NCBI GenBank assembly: GCA_017163975.1 | Contig: JAFFSR010000242.1 | Span: 2,753,001 to 2,817,000 of the forward strand | Length of the DNA: 64,000 nucleotides | Reading direction: 5' to 3' | DNA from: Anastatus disparis | Lineage: Eukaryota > Arthropoda > Insecta > Hymenoptera > Eupelmidae | Part shown: piece by piece, positions 35,701 to 44,716 of the stretch | How positions within the stretch are numbered: position 1 is the first letter of the stretch | Layout of the letters: each line of letters begins with the position of its first letter | The notes under the pieces: generated by a model | Databases searched by the model: none | Seen by the model: only the letters and a program-made list of their open reading frames with translations | What the model was told of the DNA's origin: nothing | Position numbers and translations under genes: made by a program

Positions 35701-37188
35701 AAGGAACAGCTTGTGGGTGCAGAAGCAGCTAAAATTGGAGAATTCCCATATCAGGTATCGTTGAAATTATATGGTACTACACACTTTTGTGCAGGAGCTC
35801 TTATAGATAAAAAACATATTCTCACTGCTGCTCATTGCATCTATGCTGCGCGCAAAGCTTTATTTGGTTCAGTATATGCAGTTGTCGGTACCAATACTAT
35901 TTCTTATGGAGGCAAGTCTTACCGTGTTGTGAAAATGGATCCACATCCAGGATTCGTTGACAGTGAAAATCCTGACTGGTCATATGATATTGGAATACTT
36001 ACTGTAAGTGAATTAAAAATTTATTTTTTCACACTTGATAATTTTCCTTTTTAAATATAATACTTTTTATTTAATCTTGTAAAAAGTTGTCACTGAAAAG
36101 AAATTTTTTTAATCGTTATTAATCGTTACAATTCAAATATATTAAATTTTTACTTCTCACAAATAGTACATTTTTCGTCGATGAGGATAGGTTTTTTTCA
36201 AAACTCGTTACAGCCTTCGCCTTCAGCTCCGGCCGTAAACTCCTCGTATCGAAAATAAAGCCTTTACTTACAAGTTAAAAAGCGTAATTTTCCCTCTGAG
36301 AGCCAAAAATATCAATTAAGTTGCGATTTTGATATTATAATAGAAGAAGGAAATATCGTTTATTTTTTAAAATTGATATACTGATATGGATCGGGAATTT
36401 AATTTTTTTTATTTTTGAATAATTGCATAACACTGATATAAAATGTTTGCTGCTTTTTAGATTTGTATTAGTTTAATTTTTCTTAGCAATAAATTTTATA
36501 AATTAATATTGATTTTACTTCTGTGTTATGGAATATACTATTACGTGAATTTTATTATCGATTATTATAAATATAAATCATTATATTTATTTATTATAAA
36601 TCAATCGAATTTTTATTTTATAATAGCTGAATAAGGTAGTTACTTTGTCAAAGCTTGTAAATACTGTTGATTTACCAAAAAAAGATGTAATTATTGGCTC
36701 GGAAGCTATTAGCACTGGATGGGGTGATAAGTATTTTAGTGGATCTGGTCTCTCTGTAAGTCTCCAAAAACTCACTCTGAAAATTGTTGATAATGATGCA
36801 TGCCGACGCAAGCTGGCTCGCCATGGTACTGTGGATGATTCTCATATCTGCACTTTTGTTAAAAGAGGAAAAGGCACTTGCTCTGTGAGTAAAACATTAT
36901 CAACTTTCAAATATAAAGCTTATAATTAAAGTATGAAATTTATAAATCCTTATTCTTATTTTTAAACTTGACTCATTTGTGAAAATTATTAGAATCACTA
37001 AATGAATATCCTTAGATTAAATAATTGTATGTGTTATGTAGGGTGATAGTGGCGGCCCATTGGTTCAGGATGGTATCATAATAGGTGTTGTATCTGGAGG
37101 TATCCCTTGTGCTGTTGGTTATCCTGATGTTTTCTCAAAAGTATACAAATACCTGGATTTCATTAAACAAATTACAGAGGAACATTAA
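23193..37188 (+). CDS. Chymotrypsin-like serine protease, gene 1 (four exons)
   Basis: Exons: 23193-23235, 35678-36003, 36627-36884, 37042-37188, all with GT-AG introns, giving 257 aa. Exon 1 encodes a signal peptide (MNKIGILLLTVLVIG). The protease domain starts at about residue 26 with [18 protein letters not shown]. The triad is His67 (LTAAHC), Asp118 (YDIGIL) and Ser212 (GDSGGP). Gly replaces Ser/Asp at the S1-pocket base (GKGTCSGDSGG), as in many insect chymotrypsins. Three cysteine pairs are conserved. It should be a secreted digestive or venom-type endopeptidase. Oddities: the residue before the mature N-terminus is Gln, not Arg/Lys, and intron 1 spans 12.4 kb filled with transposons, so the exon 1 link, though phase-compatible, is inferred from the paralog. 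Confidence 0.85.
23930..24110 (+). repeat. GCATAAGTTTCTGGCC repeat family, forward copy (intron 1)
   Basis: The copy starts ACGTGCATAAGTTTCTGGCC (23919-) and continues with words shared with the 19 kb and 35.1-35.5 kb copies, such as GACTAGCCAAAAATCAAAGAT. It is fragmentary. Confidence 0.5.
24217..24268. repeat. (AT)n microsatellite
   Basis: A pure AT dinucleotide run in intron 1 of gene 1. Confidence 0.95.
24323..25188. mobile_element. MITE with GGGTAAGTGTGCCAGTTA ends, TA-flanked
   Basis: The ends GGGTAAGTGTGCCAGTTATC and its diverged complement (GGTAACTGGCACATTTACCC) are bracketed by TA (24321-24322, 25189-25190). The core 24790-24990 is GC-richer (GGTCGAGGGCTTGCTTACTG), but its open frame is not protein-like. 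A segment of about 55 bp just left of the element (24283-24320) recurs just right of it (25276-25322), so it inserted into an older tandem duplication. Confidence 0.7.
25473..26829. mobile_element. GGGGAGACC-ended transposon, copy B (reverse orientation)
   Basis: This is the reverse complement of 9311-10220, running from GAGGAGGCCCGAGTCAAAAG to CCCGGTCTCCCC, with TA on both sides (25471-25472, 26830-26831 approx.). It is longer than copy A only because a second element is inserted at 26090-26520. The 73-codon frame at 25810-26031 has no recognisable domain. Confidence 0.75.
26090..26520. mobile_element. Nested MITE with a readable empty site in copy A
   Basis: The ends CACTTGGCGGAAAGGATATT and AATATCCTTTCCTCTAAGTG are inverted repeats whose similarity continues for about 110 bp. 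Copy A (reverse complement of about 9605-9630) has the uninterrupted GGATGTACATTAAAAAGTAC. Here it reads GGATGTA, element, TACATTAAAA. The insertion therefore duplicated TA (or GTAC if the terminal C/G is not part of the element). Confidence 0.85.
26832..27346. other. Intron 1 DNA, no bounded feature
   Basis: Contains a purine-rich run (27205-27245) and AT-rich sequence. Nothing further can be assigned. Confidence 0.4.
27347..27532. repeat. Two tandem copies of a 92-bp AT-rich unit
   Basis: The unit starting TTTTTTTATGTAAAAAA and ending ATATAAAATTGAAAA occurs twice head to tail with few differences. Confidence 0.75.
27533..28875. other. Possible Helitron interior, otherwise featureless
   Basis: At 27575-27660 the sequence TCTCAAATATCTCAAAAACT and ACTAAACCAAT resembles stretches often seen near Helitron 5' regions. 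With the Helitron 3' end at 34828 on the same strand, this may belong to one element, but no 5' terminus is defined. The rest is AT-rich with no gene. Confidence 0.3.
28880..29390. repeat. Degenerate tandem array of GATGGATTGATGGG-like units
   Basis: Roughly 500 bp are composed of short words such as GATGGGTTGATGAGTCAAT, GGATAAATAAAT and GGATTGATG repeated with drift and no fixed register. This is minisatellite-like DNA in intron 1. Confidence 0.75.
29661..29749. repeat. (AT)n microsatellite, two blocks
   Basis: Two AT runs (29664-29693, 29701-29749) are separated by TTCATTAA inside the hAT element. Confidence 0.95.
29846..30064 (-). pseudogene. hAT transposase, C-terminal dimerisation-domain fragment
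   Basis: A 72-codon minus-strand frame contains FRRSFSVLKRIKNSYRSTM, then DDRLSALARISIENEILK and FDEIIRDFIQNK. This matches the order of conserved blocks in the hATC dimerisation domain (usual ERSFS.LK..K..LRS, then RL..LA.LSIE). Only this 3' part survives; the zinc finger and RNase-H-like catalytic part are missing. The Glu normally starting ERSFS is Arg here. The orientation fits the surrounding hAT element. Confidence 0.85.
31635..33251 (+). CDS. piggyBac transposase (DDE, 538 aa), intact
   Basis: This cut-and-paste transposase acts on TTAA sites. The N-terminal 50 residues are acidic and serine-rich (SDSSDSDSE), as in the family. The DDE_Tnp_1_7 domain runs from about 105 to 465. Conserved acidic residues are Asp228 (SVDEMM), Asp316 (YFDNFFT) and Asp425/Asp428 (GGVDLHD), the usual catalytic positions. 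The C-terminal cysteine-rich region (residues 508-537: CSNGNCPIRT, CKTCNLNICNKCW) is the zinc-binding domain that recognises the element ends. The ORF has no interruption, its length is in the family range, and the TIRs are complete, so it is potentially active. The start at 31635 lies shortly after the left TIR. Confidence 0.95.
   Translation: MSRKRVRSSEYESDSSDSDSERNVLIPDPGYSGSDDSGSDFDSDCKHEIPNITYNKARANYSEKQDKLEKGHEFTWIEGEKLHPDSCEDKVLLSESQKKKIRRSEPFQLFETFFSIEMKKYIIDACKDNGYDLKLKDLDTFIGIVIFSTFNPRKSQKDYWSSDPYLSNEVVSSAMSRQQFEITKSNLKFSKNKDKDSNDRGWRVRSLLKLFQNNIMKFGIWRNALSVDEMMAKSYAKTVLKQFIRGKPIRFGLKFWGLCTSDGYLLNLDLYCGKNSQIGDKLSKCALGSRVVLYLLQPFFQIISYNKISQFHLYFDNFFTNMDLVLHLKKLRLKCTGTIRDNRVKEKNVLDKKAPRGTYVVKHDVNSGINFITIMDSKPVSIASTAAGVNPLSISKRYSAEAKSKIEIPFPQAFHLYNKFMGGVDLHDGHCNGILPSIRSKKWTWVVFMRLIQASITNSLVIFNAANDGKKKYGIKEFTISIAKYYLQKSSRKSKAHERSNSDKLRICSNGNCPIRTKIFCKTCNLNICNKCWLKKHN
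33264..33440 (+). ncRNA. Candidate structured RNA module with three 42-bp repeats, in the piggyBac element
   Basis: Twelve bases after the transposase stop, a 42-bp unit (GTGAGAGGCAAGGGGACTCA then C..AAAACAAGCACCCC) starts at 33264, 33306 and 33348. The third copy continues into a block with GGAGAC (33388-33393) pairing to GTCTCT (33419-33424) around a conserved ACGTCCACG loop, then GGGTAACGCTAA. The single-copy version at 14313-14402 in an unrelated transposon conserves the layout with compensatory stem changes. It ends just before the right TIR. A role in the transposase mRNA 3' end, or self-cleavage, is speculation. Confidence 0.6.
34740..34828 (+). mobile_element. Helitron 3' terminus
   Basis: A hairpin GCGGGCGAAGCCGC (34801-34814 approx.) is followed by GACGGGGGATG and then CTAG at 34825-34828, next to a T. 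This hairpin-spacer-CTRR layout with the host T defines Helitron 3' ends. The 5' end is not located; it may lie near 27.5 kb, in which case the hAT/piggyBac nest sits inside it. Confidence 0.75.
34829..35677. other. End of intron 1 of gene 1 with a repeat-family copy
   Basis: 35110-35475 is a diverged reverse copy of the GCATAAGTTTCTGGCC family (GGCTAGAAACTTATGCGCGC). The last bases form the polypyrimidine tract and TTTCTAG acceptor of exon 2. Confidence 0.55.
36170..36370. repeat. Hairpin-repeat relative in intron 2 of gene 1
   Basis: The words CCGTAAACTCCTCGTATCG, AAAGCCTTT, CTGAGAGCCAA and AAGTTGCGATTTTG occur in the same order as at 48140-48260, so this is a diverged copy of that repeat. 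The rest of the 623-bp intron is AT-rich and featureless. Confidence 0.65.
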
Positions 37189-37651
37189 AAGAAATTTTCA
37201 GTTCCTTAAACACCAACAATAGCTTATTTATTCATAAATTATAATGAGATCGAGATCATTTTAATGTGTTTTTTTTGGTTCAACCATTGGACCAAAATCT
37301 TTATATTATTAAATTAACAATGATAAAAAAATGTTAATTTTTAATATTTTTATAATAAAATCAATTTTATGCTGAAATATGATTTAAATTATTTTTCATC
37401 ACCTTTGTGCCTAAAGTACATCATATCGTTATCACTAAGAGGGTCTAAAATGGTTAATATAATCTGATATTTTACAAGTATAAAATTCCAATTTATTTTT
37501 TTAAATCAATCACTATTTTTATCAACGAAATTTTTTTTGTTTCATAACAGGATTAGCCACCTATTATCTTTTCTTTATCGTAATCCTACTTTTACACTTT
37601 TGCTGTCTATTTCTTGTTCTGTTGTCTATTCATTGGACAATTTATACAATT
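37189..37651. other. 3' flank of protease gene 1
   Basis: This should hold the 3' UTR. No canonical AATAAA lies close to the stop; ATTAAA at about 37311 is the nearest variant. No other gene is seen. Confidence 0.4.
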
Positions 37652-37835
37652 TTATAAATGTAATTTGTATAGATTGCCTAAGGTTCTACAAATTGTGTAG
37701 TTGATTTGATCCACTTTCGGGTCTTTTCTATGTTGTACAGCCCATCTCACAGCGCAGGGTTGACATACTGAATGTCCGCATGGGATGAATACCATATTTG
37801 GCATGCTGCTACGAAAAAAACATGACATTCTCTCT
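37652..37835 (-). pseudogene. Broken RING-finger exon
   Basis: On the minus strand, after a good acceptor (TTCTTTTTACAG, ending 37836), the sequence reads REC-H and then, in another frame, RSSMPNMVFIPCGHSVCQPC and further YTICRT. MVFIPCGHSVCQPC is the second half of a RING finger as in E3 ubiquitin ligases. A run of T's replaces the expected second Cys and shifts the frame. The final Cys-X2-Cys has become YTIC, so one zinc ligand is lost. Two independent lesions argue for a relic of a ligase gene, not a working exon. It lies tail-to-tail with protease gene 1. The parent gene cannot be named. Confidence 0.6.
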
Positions 37836-37869
37836 CTGTAAAAAGAATTAACACATATTATATTCAAAA

Positions 37870-40800
37870 AATAAAAATCTTATGGTTGGTAAAAATAAAA
37901 ACAAGCGATAATTAAAAATAATACAAAATTAATATAAACGCTTTTTAAAAATATTAATTGGTAATAATTCAATATTTCAAGTTGCATTGAATATAATTTA
38001 ATTTAAAAGTAAATAAGATATTAAAGGTTGTTGTATCATTAAGTAAGTGGCCAATTGGAATTGGAAAGTGTTAATCAATAAATCTATCATACAAAGAAAA
38101 TAAAAAATTTTTATTTAAAATTTAAAAATTATATATTTATGTATAAGTCATATCATATTTCGGAAAAATGAATATTTTCCATTTTATCTACGGGACTTAC
38201 TTTCATCTGTATAAAGCTTATTATTCATGTCTAATCAACTAATATGTGCAAACAAAAATTTACTTGGCGTTCATCGAATGTTTACTGTACGTATAATTAT
38301 TTTTATTATATTTACTATATAAATAGTAATTTCATATACGAAATTAAGTTCGTTCCAAGATTGCAATGTAATATAGTAATATTTCCTACATAGTGTATCC
38401 CTACGTATTATCATTGATTTTGTAGATAACGGAAAAACTGAGTTTTTCAGTTTAAACACTTTTAGTGAAGCGTTTTTAACCTCAAACTGTCGTCATATAA
38501 GTTCATTTTGAATATGATATGATTGTAATATTATTGATTTTCTGGATCATGTGAACGAGATTATCAACTTAAACGCTTTGAGTGAAGCGTTTTTAACCTC
38601 AAACTCTTGTATTATGACTTCAATTTAGAAATAAATCTTTTTGAAAAATTACTTCTTTTTCTTGCAGATCAACTACCGTTTCCTTAAACGCTGTGAGGCG
38701 CAGTCCTCAAATATGAAATGTTTTTGAATTACGTTTACAAACCTCAAATTCTACAAATTTGTCAGTCTGCATTGGGAGTTCGTTAGTTATCCAAAAAATT
38801 TATCAAATAAATAAAAAGTTTCATAAACTAATTTAATATTTAAAGTTATATTGACTACTTGATATAATTCAAAAGTTGATGAAATATTTAACGCGATTAT
38901 ATTCTTAATTTTGTAAGTTGCCAATTTGAGTGTTCAAATTAATAAATCTATCAGTACGAAATTCAAGAATTTTTATTTAAAAGTTAAATTTATTCGTTGT
39001 TCAGCGAATGTTTACTGTACATGTAGGTATATTTATCATATTAATAGTAATTTTGTATACAAAATCAAGTTTTTTCCATGGTTACAATATAATATACTAA
39101 TGTTTGCGATATAATTTTCCTCCATATATTAGCAATGAGTTTGTAAATATTGCAAAGACTGAGTATGAAAGTTTAAACACTTTTTTTGTTTATTTCTTTT
39201 AGCCTTTCTTGATACTATATGATTACAAAATTGTATTAATATTTTTTTTTGGTTAACTTTAACTTATATTATTTTAAATACTTACATTTTGGCCTAGGAT
39301 CTTTTTTAGTCACGATATAGACCGGTTCATGAAATTATTTAAAATTATGAACGAATCACTATTGGGTGATAACAATCAACGATAATATAGTCTACTCTCT
39401 GATTATGATATCAAAATTCTTCAATATGAGTAAATAGAAAGCAATGGATGCAGGTAGTTATGTCGCGTGATTTAAAAATAAAATAAAAATAATAGGAAAG
39501 AATATATTACAGTTGAACGATATAAGTTATTTAAAAGAATACGCTACGTGATCAGTAATTAATTAAGTATTAGTATAAACGATAAATAAGTTTAAACAAA
39601 TTGAAATATTTACAAAGATAAAATACTAAAAAAAGAATGCACCTTCATTAATTTTAGTTTACAAAAAATGATTAATATTGAAAATTTTTATGTAAAATTT
39701 TACGCGTAAGTATTCAAAATTAACATAAATCTTTTTGTAAAGCTAAAAAATCTATAAAGTATTTTTAAACAATAATATTTTGTTAAATTTTCATAATTCA
39801 AATTGTCTCATAACTTGAAATTACTCATGCTACTAATTAGAATTTTGCTATATTAATAATTTTTTTTTATTTTAATTTTTAATTCTCGCAAAAATTATTT
39901 GTAAATTTTGACAAAAAAAATTGTCTCCTGCCTAAAACACTTATGTGTGTTGAAAAAAAAAATTATTTTTACAGTGTAGTATGATTTAGCGCTTGAACGC
40001 TAAGCTTCGGGATTACATGTAGAATGTCTCATACATCGTTTCCAAAAATATCAGGTGTTATACTAATTTAAAAGTAAATATTAACAAAAATTAAATAATC
40101 AATGAATAATACATGCGTATCTTATACACGTACCATTATTAATAGTATCTATTTACACGGAAATAATATTTGTAAAAATTTAAAAAAACAAAACGATTAT
40201 TTAAAATTTAAAAAAATTAGTTTACTGTTTACAATTCAAATGTAGTTTAAACATTTTTGATGAACAAAATTTACAAATTTTTATTTTAAAAATGAAATAA
40301 AATATATTATAATGAATATACATATGATTTTAAGGTACTTGCTCAATTTTAAATATTTTTGCAATTTTTGCAATAGTTAAAATAAAAAACGTGATTGCAT
40401 ACTTAAATTGAACTCTGAGTTTAATACATGTTTTTGAGAACATTACAACTCATTATAGGCTATTAGATAAAAAAGTAAAATTATAAATATAGTTTTTGAT
40501 TATACTTTTTAATATAAAAAATAAAAAGTTTACAATTAACATAAATTTAATTCTTAAAGAGTAAGTAGCTGTGAAAGTGTAAGTTAAATAAATAATACAA
40601 GAATATAAAATAAAGTATATGATACTATTTAAGTTAGGAGAGTAAAAAGATACTAAATATTCAATTGCAGTATACCATTTTCTACAAATCAGTAAGGCAA
40701 TATTTATTTATGAAAAACAATACATTCATATTTTTGTCCGAAATTAATATTTATACATTTTATGCTATTTTATTAAAAACTTTTTATACAAATTTTAAAT

Positions 40801-41170
40801 CGTAATTATTAAACTTATTGATTTTGAATATCTTTATATTCAAGTATTTTTTGAGAATTAATTTGTTTTACTTTAATTTTTTTTAAACATAATTTTTAAA
40901 TAACGTTAGTCTTTTTGTTAACTACCCTATGATTCAATGACCGTGAACATTAATAAAAATTGTATCTACGAAAAGAAAAAGATCTGGCAAATATTACGAC
41001 ACTGCTTATATCTTACAAATGTAGTACGTAATTATTTGATTAGTTATTCACTTAGCAAATTATTAGGTTCAAATATCGTAATCAATATAATTTTAATTCA
41101 ACCAGAAATGAATTTTTTATTAAAAATTATTTATGCGTGAGAATCGACATAAAATATATGTGAAAAAATC
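37870..41170. other. AT-rich intergenic DNA with a diverged tandem duplication
   Basis: 38030-38460 and 38880-39185 are diverged direct copies (shared GCGAATGTTTACTGTAC-like block, AATAAATCTATCA, GTTTAAACACTTTT). A word AGTGAAGCGTTTTTAACCTC also occurs at 38465 and 38582. No gene is recognised in the rest. Confidence 0.5.
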
Positions 41171-41255
41171 ATATAAAAAGTTCAGAAATATGAAAATTTT
41201 TTATCATTAATAAGTTACGATTCGATTCGGGAAAGTAAACCGTATAGTAATTAAA

Positions 41256-41328
41256 ATGCGGACTTTTACGTTTTGTGTTGTCTCGCTGACTTTATTATTA
41301 ACTGTTTCAGCAACATTAATAAAAAAAA
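41256..41328 (+). CDS. Candidate first exon of a secreted protein (signal peptide)
   Basis: ATG 41256 opens MRTFTFCVVSLTLLLTVSAT then LIKK, a textbook signal peptide with a likely cut after VSA. It is followed at once by GTACGTA, an acceptable splice donor. ATATAAAAAG lies about 85 bp upstream, as at the two protease genes. No downstream exon could be recognised; the next 3.5 kb is a transposon nest in the presumed intron. It may be a small secreted (for example gland or venom) protein gene or an orphaned exon. Confidence 0.4.
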
Positions 41329-41617
41329 GTACGTATTTATAAAAAAATAAAATTTTATGAATAATAGAAGTAAATAATTATGTTATTTTTATCTTTGAAT
41401 TAGTAAATTTTGTAAAATAAATAATTAAAATTACTTTTATATAAAAATTTAAATTAGAATATTAATTCTTTAAAGATCTTTTTCGAATACACGCACACAC
41501 ACATATATATTTGAAAAATCCAATTTTTAGGTATTTTTTTGTACACTGGTTTTAGAATATTAAGGTTTTATGGACTATACAGTCTGTATAAAAAGTTAGT
41601 TTTTTAGAAAATCGTTT

Positions 41618-42841
41618 CCCTACTAGAACAGGACGTTATAAAGACGTCATTAAGACGTTTTAAAAATCACGAGAAAACGTCCATTTTAAATGTATAAAAT
41701 GACGTTCAGAAAACGTCTTTTAAACGTTATTTTGGCCGCGGTATTTTTCACAAAAAAGTTGACAGATAGGTATAGAGACGTATTAAAGACGTTTTAAAAA
41801 CGTATATACTACGAGTGATGGACGTTATTCGTACGAGACGTTATCAAAACGTCTTTTAAACGTCTTAAAAAGATTCTTAGAGACGTTTTCAAAACGTCTT
41901 TTAAACGTCTTTAGAACGTCCCTAAATATGTGTAAAAAAATTTTAATAGATTACATTACTTTTATTCACATATATGACACAGAACGTAAAATAATAATTA
42001 GAGGTTATATATTTATTATTAGGAAAAGAAATATAAAAAAGTAAGGATGATTTTACTTATCTTATTGAATCCGTAATGATTTCAGCCTTCATTACAGGAC
42101 GGATCAACAATATAAATATTTAATTCATACATTAATTTTTATAACTTTTTGAACTTATGCTGTCCCATCTTTCCGAATGCCTAATCATCTTGTTTGTTTA
42201 TTGGTTACTAACGAATTTTTATCTATCACCTTTCTCTTTAATAACGGATAAACAGTCAATTTGAAGATGATAAGGCAGTTGAAAATCTGGGACAGCATCA
42301 GTTGCAGCAAAAAGTTATAAAAATTAATGTATGAATTAAATATTTATATTGTTGATCCGTCCTGTAATGAAGGCTGAAATCATTACGGATTCAATAAGAT
42401 AAGTAAAATTATCCTTACTTTTTTATATTTCTTTTCCTAATAATAAATATATAACCTCTAATTATTATTTTACGTTCTGTGTCATATATGTGAATAAAAG
42501 TAATGTAATCTATTAAAATTTTTTTACACATATTTAGGGACGTTCTAAAGACGTTTAAAAGACGTTTTGAAAACGTCTCTAAGAATCTTTTTAAGACGTT
42601 TAAAAGACGTTTTGAAAACGTCTCGTACGAATAACGTCCATCACTCGTAGTATATACGTTTTTAAAACGTCTTTAATACGTCTCTATACCTATCTGTCAA
42701 CTTTTTTGTGAAAAATACCGCGGCCAAAATAACGTTTAAAAGACGTTTTCTGAACGTCATTTTATACATTTAAAATGGACGTTTTCTCGTGATTTTTAAA
42801 ACGTCTTAATGACGTCTTTATAACGTCCTGTTCTAGCAGGG
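41618..42841. mobile_element. 1.2-kb palindromic element packed with AACGTC/GACGTT motifs
   Basis: The ends CCCTACTAGAACAGGACG and CGTCCTGTTCTAGCAGGG bound two arms of about 560 bp around a short centre (42190-42285). GACGTTTT and AAAACGTC recur dozens of times in the outer 300 bp of each arm. Comparison with the opposite arm of the enclosing element gives the empty site CGTTTATATTTTTT, so the insertion duplicated only TT. A CCC start and a 2-bp duplication would suit CACTA/EnSpm-like elements, tentatively. Confidence 0.8.
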
Positions 42842-42883
42842 TTATATTTTTTTGTGAAAAGTAATAATCCAATTTTTAGCTTA

Positions 42884-43430
42884 CTAGGAGAGTATCACAT
42901 CTCCGGATCACGGATTTTGCTTTAACTTTGAGATAGGTTTTCAGATGTCAAAATATGGAAAAAGCCAGAGTTATAGACCCCAACGCTCAATATTTCTCTA
43001 GTTGCAGGCAATTAAAGAAAATCACTAAAAAAGTTACTATTTTCAAACGCTTATAATTCTTTAGCATTAACAGCTAGACGCTTGTAACTGTTTTTAAATG
43101 AAAGCTACGTTCAAATCCTTTCGAAAAAGCATCTAGCATATCAGATATATCAAAATATTATTTTTTCCCAAAGTTACAGCGTTATAAGAATTTGAGCTGA
43201 ATTTCCTTTTAAAAATATTAATTAATGATAAATGTTAAAATGTAGTACAATTTTCACAATGCTGTAACTTTAGAAAAAAATGCTATGCTACAGATGCTTT
43301 TTCGAAAGGATTTGAACGTAGCTTTCATTTAAAAATAGTTTCAAGCTTCTAGCTATCAATGCTTAAGAATTATATGCGTTTAAAAATCTAGTAACTTTTT
43401 TAGTGTTTTTCTTTAATTGCCTGCAACTAG
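42884..43430. mobile_element. H1-family MITE, truncated at the right
   Basis: It starts CTAGGAGAGTATCACATCTC after TTA and aligns with both arms of 468-1128. The right arm stops at GCCTGCAACTAG, lacking the last 110 bp or so, so no right-hand TTA can be assigned. Confidence 0.8.
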
Positions 43431-43631
43431 TAGTCCAGTCAAATTAGATTTTTTCATGTAAAAAAATATATAAAAAAATAATAATATATAATAATAATAT
43501 ATATAATAAATAATATATAAAACAAACTAATCTCATTTGATAATATTACATTATCGTTCAAAGACGAACGTAAACGAATGATTACGAAAAGAGCCGATCA
43601 TTTTTTAATATGAGTACATCATAGGAATAGA

Positions 43632-43835
43632 GCCGGTTAGTAGCTCAGTCAGTAGAGCGTTGGATTCGTAATCTCGGGGTTCTGAGTTCGAATCCCGCTC
43701 TCGGCAACCGATTGATAGAAGCACCACTGTACGTTACATGTGCTTTGTTCACAAACACACTAACGAGCTCCTCTGTTGCTGATTAACATCACAAATAGCA
43801 TAAATTTAGCGATGTTAAAGAAGAAAAAAAAAATC
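43632..43835 (+). repeat. tRNA-derived SINE
   Basis: The head (43632-43707) is tRNA-like: A box TAGCTCAGTCAG, an anticodon-loop-like TTCGTAA (CGT, threonine-like) and B box GAGTTCGAATCCC, with GCCG.../...CGGC partly pairing as an acceptor stem. Mismatches in acceptor, anticodon and T stems exclude a working tRNA. About 105 bp of unrelated body and an A-rich tail (43817-43833) follow, the classical SINE layout. Confidence 0.75.
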
Positions 43836-43852
43836 ACAAATTTTTGGAGTTA

Positions 43853-44242
43853 CAAAAGGAGTTCATGACATTTGAGTCTCAGATTTTCTTTTAACTTTGA
43901 GATATTTTTTCTTATATAAAATTATGAAAAAAGACTTATTTCTAAGGTGCTACTCTCGATTTTTGCCAAATTATCAGCAAATTTATCTAAATTTTTAAAA
44001 ATTTGCATCTTTTTTATAATTATACTTTGTTTAAAGAAATTATTCTAGGTTTTTATTTCATCACGTGAGATCTCATGTGAATTCTCATATGACATCTCAT
44101 TTTTTTTAATAGGGAACTGCTGATAATTTGGCAAAAATCGAGAGTTGAACCTTAGCAATAAGGCTTTTTTCATAATTTTATATAAAAAAAAATATCTCAA
44201 AGTTAGGAGAAAATTCGAGATCCAAATGTCATGGACTCCTTG
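43853..44242. mobile_element. Palindromic MITE with TTA target duplication (family H3)
   Basis: The ends CAAAAGGAGTTCATGACATT and AATGTCATGGACTCCTTG form arms of about 150 bp. TTA flanks both sides (43850-43852, 44243-44245). It inserted immediately downstream of the SINE tail. Confidence 0.85.
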
Positions 44243-44335
44243 TTAGCAGAAATTAATATTTACAAACTAAAATTTATCTCGTATTTAAGGCATTTTTATT
44301 TCATAAAATAATAATAATGCTGATATTGGCATTAC

Positions 44336-44378
44336 AACTCGCGTCTTCTGCTAACTGAAAATACATTTGTTTATATCT

Positions 44379-44441
<63 letters not shown>

Positions 44442-44716
44442 CATGGCCGTTTGATATAAGATAAATATGCAGAAACCTATGGAGAATATTTAGTTTTAGT
44501 TGATTATTTTACTAATTAAAAATCCGATTGATGAAAATCCGATTTAAAATGGTACAACTAACAAATATGCATATTATAGTCATTTACGATTGCATTTTTT
44601 AAAATAATAAGTTAAATAATCAATTAAAATTTAATATTCTCCATAGGTTTCTGCATATTTTTCCTACATTGAGCAGCCATTTTTTAGTTAGCAAAAGGTG
44701 CGACTTGTAATGCCAA
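44336..44716. mobile_element. Palindromic MITE with TTGGCATTACAA ends, TA-flanked
   Basis: TTGGCATTACAACTCGC and GCGACTTGTAATGCCAA are inverted ends bracketed by TA (44334-44335, 44717-44718). The arms are about 120 bp. An (AT)n run (44376-44433) grew inside the left arm. Confidence 0.8.
44376..44433. repeat. (AT)n microsatellite
   Basis: An AT dinucleotide run with one AA interruption inside the preceding MITE. Confidence 0.95.

Noticed and set aside
43632..43707. Functional tRNA-Thr (CGT)
   Set aside because: Acceptor, anticodon and T stems have several mismatches, and a SINE body with A-rich tail follows.
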